From an uncultured Verrucomicrobiaceae bacterium (GTDB lineage: Bacteria > Verrucomicrobiota > Verrucomicrobiia > Verrucomicrobiales > Verrucomicrobiaceae): DNA of 54,497 nucleotides. Made by a program: the position numbers and the translations under genes. The notes beneath the pieces are model-generated. The model saw only the letters and a list, made by a program, of their open reading frames with translations. It was not told where the DNA came from and did no database searches. Positions 50,726 to 54,497 of the stretch are shown here, in pieces; within the stretch, counting starts at the first letter, position 1, and every line of letters starts with the position of its first letter. Where the stretch lies: positions 1 through 54,497 of the forward strand of contig CALMTT010000076.1 in NCBI GenBank assembly GCA_937872615.1, given 5' to 3'.

Positions 50726-53362
50726 TTGAATAAATATTTAGTTGAGGATCTCACCGGTGTTCCTTTTTATCAAAGTTTGACTAATCCTCGTCATTCAACG
50801 GGTGAAGCCCGTGAAAATCCAGCCTCCTGGTGCCACCGAAGCATCCTGATAGCTTTGCTTCCACCTGTGCTGGCCTGGGGAGTGCAGTGGGCCTTGTGGG
50901 AGCATTTGAGGCCGTTTGTGTTCGTATTGTTTTTCCCGGCGGTGTTCTTGAGTGCCTGGATCGGTGGCTGGAAGGGCGGGCTGGCGGCCACCGGCCTGTC
51001 GGCAATGCTGATTGGGACGGTTTTTGTGCCTCTGCAATGGCCGGTGGTGGAGGAACGACCTGGAATGACCTCCAGCCTTCTCACCTTTGCGCTGGTAGGG
51101 ATCGGGGTTTCGTGGCTTCACGAACGCTTGCGGGATGCCAGGGAGAATCTGGAGTCGAGGGTGGATCGCCGGACGCTGGAACTAGTGCTTTCCGAAGAGC
51201 TCATCCGCGAGGGCAAAGCCCGGTTGGAGGCGGTGATCGCCTCGGCGATGGATGCGATCATCACCGTGGATGAGCGGCAGCGTGTGGTGATGTTCAACAA
51301 GGCGGCGGAGGCCATGTTTCAATGCCAGGCTGCCGAGGTGATGGGGCAGCCGATGGACAGATTCATACCCGAAAGGCATCGTCAGGCGCACCACGGGCAT
51401 GTGGAGCGTTTTGGGGCGCAGGATGCCACGTCCCGCTCAATGCGCTCGCTGGGACAGTTGCTCGCCTTGCGGGCGGACGGAGTGGAATTTCCGATCGAGG
51501 CATCCATTTCACACTCCGAGGTGGAGGGCAGCAGGCAGTACACGGTCATCATCCGGGACATCACGATGCGCCTGCGAACGGAGGAGCAAATCCGCGTGCA
51601 GGAGGCGCATGCGCGGTCGCAGTTGCGGCTGGCGCAGGCCTTGGAGCATGCGGGCGGTCTCGATGAGATCCTTCACGCCGTGCTGGCGGAGATTCGCTCC
51701 ACGCTGGGATTCAACGCGGTGTGGTTTTATCTCTTCTCCGAGGATCGGAGCAGCATGCGTCTCGTGCGGGCCGAGCGGGTGTCGGACGGGGGCACGAAGG
51801 TGCATGCGGACGAGCAGCTCACGGTGAAGGGCGACCGCATGCTGGAGGAGATCGCCGCCGGCCAGGATCTCGTCGTGGTGACCGATGCCCGCGAGGACGA
51901 GCGGACTGACAAGGCCATCGTCGCGAGCAACGGCAACCGGACCATCATCAACATGCCGGTGATCCTTTCCGGCAGGCGGCTCGGTGCCATGGGGAGCGGC
52001 ACCTTTCACGAGGAAGGCACGCGCACCCTGAGCACGGCGGAGCGTGAGCACTTTATCGCCGTGGCCAGGCATGCCACCGCGGTGCTTGATCGCATCCAGC
52101 AGCAGGAGCGCCGCCGCCGCGCGGAGGCCACGCTGCGGGAGAGCGAGGCCCGTTACCGGAGGACGCTGGACCAGATGCTGGAGGGATGCCAGATCATCAG
52201 CCGTGATTACCGCTACCTCTACGTTAACGGAGAGGCCTGCAAACAGGGCCGCAAGACAGCGGAGGAGCTGCTCGGACGGACGATGATGGAATGCTATCCC
52301 GGCATCGAGCAGACGGAAGTGTTTGCCGTTTTGAATCGATGCCTCGAGAGCGGCGGCGCGGAGCAGATGGAGCATCTCTTTATCTACCCGGACGGCAGCC
52401 AGGCGGACTTCCAGCTGTGCTTCCAGGCTGTGCCGGAAGGGGTCTTTGTGCTGTCACTGGAGATCAGCGAACGCAAAAAGGTGGAGCGCCGCATGCAGGA
52501 CCTGAACACGGAGCTGGAGTGGCGTGTCACCGAGCGCACCACGCAGCTCGAAGCGGCCAATGCCGAGCTGCAAAGCCGCCGTGCCGAGCTGCAGAGCCTG
52601 TTTGAGTCGCTGCCCGGGCTCTATCTCATTCTGACGCCGGAGCTGGAGATCGTCGCCGTGAGCGATGCCTATCTGAAAGCCACCATGACGCGGCGGGAGG
52701 AGATCCTGGGGCACCATTTGTTCGAGGTGTTTCCGGACAATCCTGACGATCCCGGGGCGGATGGTGTGTCGAATCTGCGTGCCTCGCTGAACCGGGTGCT
52801 GAGGGACCGGGTGGCCGATACGATGGCGATCCAGAAATACGATATCCGCAGACCGCCGGAACAAGGTGGCGGGTTCGAGGTGCGTTATTGGAGCCCGGTG
52901 AATTTTCCGGTGCTTTCAGAATCCGGCGAAGTCATGTACATTATTCATAGGGCCGAAGACGTCACCGATTTCGTGAAACTGAAAGAGACCGGCCTCGCAA
53001 AACAGTCCGCTGCGCTACAGGGAACCCGCGACGCTGAGCAGGCCGAGAAGCTGAGACAGGCGCAGGGTTATACGGTGATGGCTGCAGCGAATGGCGCAGC
53101 TGCACTTGAAATTATCGCCACGGGTCAATTTAAGCCCGACCTGCTTCTCACCGACGTGGTCATGCCCGAAATGACTGGCAATGCCCTTGTTGCAAAGGCG
53201 AAAGCGTATGACAAAAAAATGCGGGTGCTCTATCTTTCTGGGTATGCGCCAGAAGCCCTGACGAATTATGATATTTCAGAAGCCGAGCCCCACTTTCTCG
53301 AGAAACCGTTCTCGTTGAATCAACTGCTGATAAAAATCCGTGAAATACTGTCCCCTGCTTAA
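50726..53362 (+). CDS. Membrane PAS/GAF sensor protein fused to a truncated receiver domain
   Basis: An 878-residue product beginning at TTG 50726. Residues 40-130 are a DUF4118-like membrane domain ([40 protein letters not shown]). PAS domains follow at about 165-285 ([18 protein letters not shown]) and 475-585, a GAF domain at 305-455, and another PAS at 620-755. No HisKA or HATPase domain is present. The last 110 residues are a receiver domain with D810 (LLLTDVVMP) and K860 (LEKPFSL) but without strand beta-1 and its acidic pair, so it begins inside helix 1. Composition drops near residue 770. The segment after about 53030 may be foreign. Confidence 0.8.
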   Translation: MNKYLVEDLTGVPFYQSLTNPRHSTGEARENPASWCHRSILIALLPPVLAWGVQWALWEHLRPFVFVLFFPAVFLSAWIGGWKGGLAATGLSAMLIGTVFVPLQWPVVEERPGMTSSLLTFALVGIGVSWLHERLRDARENLESRVDRRTLELVLSEELIREGKARLEAVIASAMDAIITVDERQRVVMFNKAAEAMFQCQAAEVMGQPMDRFIPERHRQAHHGHVERFGAQDATSRSMRSLGQLLALRADGVEFPIEASISHSEVEGSRQYTVIIRDITMRLRTEEQIRVQEAHARSQLRLAQALEHAGGLDEILHAVLAEIRSTLGFNAVWFYLFSEDRSSMRLVRAERVSDGGTKVHADEQLTVKGDRMLEEIAAGQDLVVVTDAREDERTDKAIVASNGNRTIINMPVILSGRRLGAMGSGTFHEEGTRTLSTAEREHFIAVARHATAVLDRIQQQERRRRAEATLRESEARYRRTLDQMLEGCQIISRDYRYLYVNGEACKQGRKTAEELLGRTMMECYPGIEQTEVFAVLNRCLESGGAEQMEHLFIYPDGSQADFQLCFQAVPEGVFVLSLEISERKKVERRMQDLNTELEWRVTERTTQLEAANAELQSRRAELQSLFESLPGLYLILTPELEIVAVSDAYLKATMTRREEILGHHLFEVFPDNPDDPGADGVSNLRASLNRVLRDRVADTMAIQKYDIRRPPEQGGGFEVRYWSPVNFPVLSESGEVMYIIHRAEDVTDFVKLKETGLAKQSAALQGTRDAEQAEKLRQAQGYTVMAAANGAAALEIIATGQFKPDLLLTDVVMPEMTGNALVAKAKAYDKKMRVLYLSGYAPEALTNYDISEAEPHFLEKPFSLNQLLIKIREILSPA
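52930..53060. other. Probable composition junction (chimeric join or insertion border)
   Basis: Upstream the coding sequence is GC-rich (about 40 of 60 bases G or C at 51301-51360 by direct count). Downstream, blocks at 53401-53460 and 53461-53520 have about 25 and 27 of 60. The protein here jumps from the end of a PAS domain directly to the middle of a receiver domain. The exact base of change cannot be fixed by eye. Confidence 0.65.
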
Positions 53363-53415
53363 CGGGCAGAATTAACGCTCGCCAAAACGCACCAAAGTTG
53401 AACATTGGTTCACCT

Positions 53416-54497
53416 ATGAACGAACTCGATTTGATGACAGAAATAGAGAAGCTCGCGCATGTGCTTAAGGTCACCCCCGATAAAATCCATTATCTGAAAA
53501 ACCTGTCGCTCGACGATTTTCGTTCGCTCAACCAGTCGATCTCTGACCGCCTGCTCACCGACTCGTCTGATGTCTGGGGCAAGCTCGCTGGCGTCGCGAA
53601 ATTCATGCCGAATTTCATTAACGCGCAAGTGTCGAAATCGCTTCTGGGGCCTAACATCACAGCAAACCTCACCTACCATATCGATGTCAAGCAAGCCGTG
53701 TCGATCGCGAAGAGCCTGAATATCGAGTTTCTTGCGCAAGTCGCCGAAAACCTTGTGCCGGCACGCGCGCAGCATATCATCGCGGCTTTTCCGATGGATG
53801 TACTCGTGGGGCTCACGCGTATTCTGACGCGCGATAAAAAATATTTCACGATGGGCGCGTTCGTCGATTATATGGACAAAGATAAGATTCTCGCACTCTC
53901 TAAAGAGATACCCGATACCGAGTCGCTGTTGCGGGTCGCACTCTATACGCAGAACAAGGCGCATGTCGCGACCCTGACCGACGGTTACAGCGACGAAAAA
54001 ATTATCGATATGGTCGAGACTGCACAGCGCAAAGACCTCTGGCCTTCGGTCATCGGTCTTCTCGCCTATTTCACCGAAGCGCAGCATAAACGGCTCGCGA
54101 GCCTTGTTGGCCGCGTCTCTGTCGACGCACTTCTGGGGATGGTCCCCTTTGCGATCGAGCATGGGGCGCTCGTGCATATCTTCGCGTTCCTGAAACACTT
54201 GTCACAAGACATGTATGCACACATGGCAACGATCTGCGCGAAACTCGATTCCGAAGCGCTCGCGAAACTCATCCATGCCGCCGAAGAGTCGGGGCAGTTG
54301 CCCACGGCGCTCAAGATCGCCGATCACCTCGCCGAACGCGACGTCGAGCGGCTCTCAGCCATGTCGCACCGCTTCGACGACGAGCTGCTGAAGCGCGTGA
54401 TTCTCACTGCACACGCCGAGAACCTGATTCCCTTTGGCCTGAGGCTGTTGGCTCTTCTGCCCGAAGCCGAAGTGCCGCGCGCCGAACGCATCGCCGG
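53416..54497 (+). CDS. Helical-repeat hypothetical protein, right edge, open at the window end
   Basis: The frame opens at ATG 53416 (MNELDLMTEIEKLAHVL) and has no stop before the window ends, giving 360 residues so far. The sequence is almost wholly helical, with repeated two-helix units about 30-40 residues long (for example DLWPSVIGLLAYFTEAQHKR, ALVHIFAFLKHLSQDM, QLPTALKIADHLAERD). This resembles helical superhelices such as MgtE-N or armadillo-type repeats. Codon use (many GAT, AAA, CAT, TAT) and composition differ from the rest of the window; I am reminded of leptospira-like spirochaete hypotheticals, but that is impression only. No signal peptide. Confidence 0.75.
   Translation, partial: MNELDLMTEIEKLAHVLKVTPDKIHYLKNLSLDDFRSLNQSISDRLLTDSSDVWGKLAGVAKFMPNFINAQVSKSLLGPNITANLTYHIDVKQAVSIAKSLNIEFLAQVAENLVPARAQHIIAAFPMDVLVGLTRILTRDKKYFTMGAFVDYMDKDKILALSKEIPDTESLLRVALYTQNKAHVATLTDGYSDEKIIDMVETAQRKDLWPSVIGLLAYFTEAQHKRLASLVGRVSVDALLGMVPFAIEHGALVHIFAFLKHLSQDMYAHMATICAKLDSEALAKLIHAAEESGQLPTALKIADHLAERDVERLSAMSHRFDDELLKRVILTAHAENLIPFGLRLLALLPEAEVPRAERIA

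Overview
The window is a gene-dense, GC-rich stretch of bacterial chromosome. Its gene content fits a member of the Verrucomicrobiota, probably near Prosthecobacter or Verrucomicrobiaceae. The indicators are three sulfatases with signal peptides, large secreted FG-GAP/VCBS and SBBP repeat proteins, a PL10-type pectate lyase, a XylR-like LacI/AraC hybrid regulator, an ECF sigma factor paired with a giant Ser/Thr kinase, and hairpin-rich repeats between genes. I made this assignment from protein character only; no search was possible. No gene-free stretch exceeds 300 bases, and many start codons lack a clear Shine-Dalgarno sequence.

Layout. 1-8.2 kb: secreted catabolic genes (two divergent sulfatases, a sugar isomerase-like TIM barrel, an FG-GAP protein, an alpha/beta hydrolase lacking its nucleophile, and a Tat-exported deacetylase-like protein). 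8.2-9.1 kb: a two-gene cassette with a TIR/deoxyribosyltransferase-like protein. 9.2-11.2 kb: transketolase with a strong terminator. 11.3-18.0 kb: a minus-strand block of secreted proteins (NTF2-like, LamG-like, GH-A-like, PL10, SGNH esterase, zinc-ribbon membrane protein). 18.2-25 kb: uppS, SBBP and FG-GAP proteins, gmk, an AbrB-Doc toxin-antitoxin pair and a XylR-like regulator. 25-31 kb: hypotheticals, an MFS carrier, nitrilase, RidA, and overlapping PP2C and galactose mutarotase genes. 31.1-35.2 kb: an overlapping operon of a small membrane protein, a mosaic Ser/Thr kinase and an ECF sigma factor. 35.3-50.6 kb: GT9, tRNA-Pro(GGG), a third sulfatase, HAD and SixA-like phosphatases, a diheme cytochrome c, a 927-residue secreted protein, prfC, an esterase, a dehydrogenase plus MFS pair, and a RecD2-like helicase.

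The right end differs. From 50.7 kb a membrane PAS/GAF sensor protein runs into a response-regulator receiver domain that lacks its first strand, with no histidine kinase between them. Base composition drops and codon use changes at about 53.03 kb. The last gene, open at the window edge, looks like a helical-repeat protein of another phylum, possibly a leptospira-like spirochaete. A chimeric join or a foreign insertion is the most likely explanation.

The most interesting native features are: (i) several families of paired-hairpin (REPIN-like) elements whose two arms differ only, or mainly, by substitutions that keep the hairpin paired, and two of which supply the stop codon of the adjacent gene; (ii) a 1034-residue protein that joins a kinase, a glycine-rich repeat section, an SdpI-like membrane domain and a signal-peptidase-like domain without catalytic residues, cotranscribed with an ECF sigma factor; (iii) the TIR-like two-gene cassette; (iv) a short repeat found both between genes and inside signal-peptide codons.
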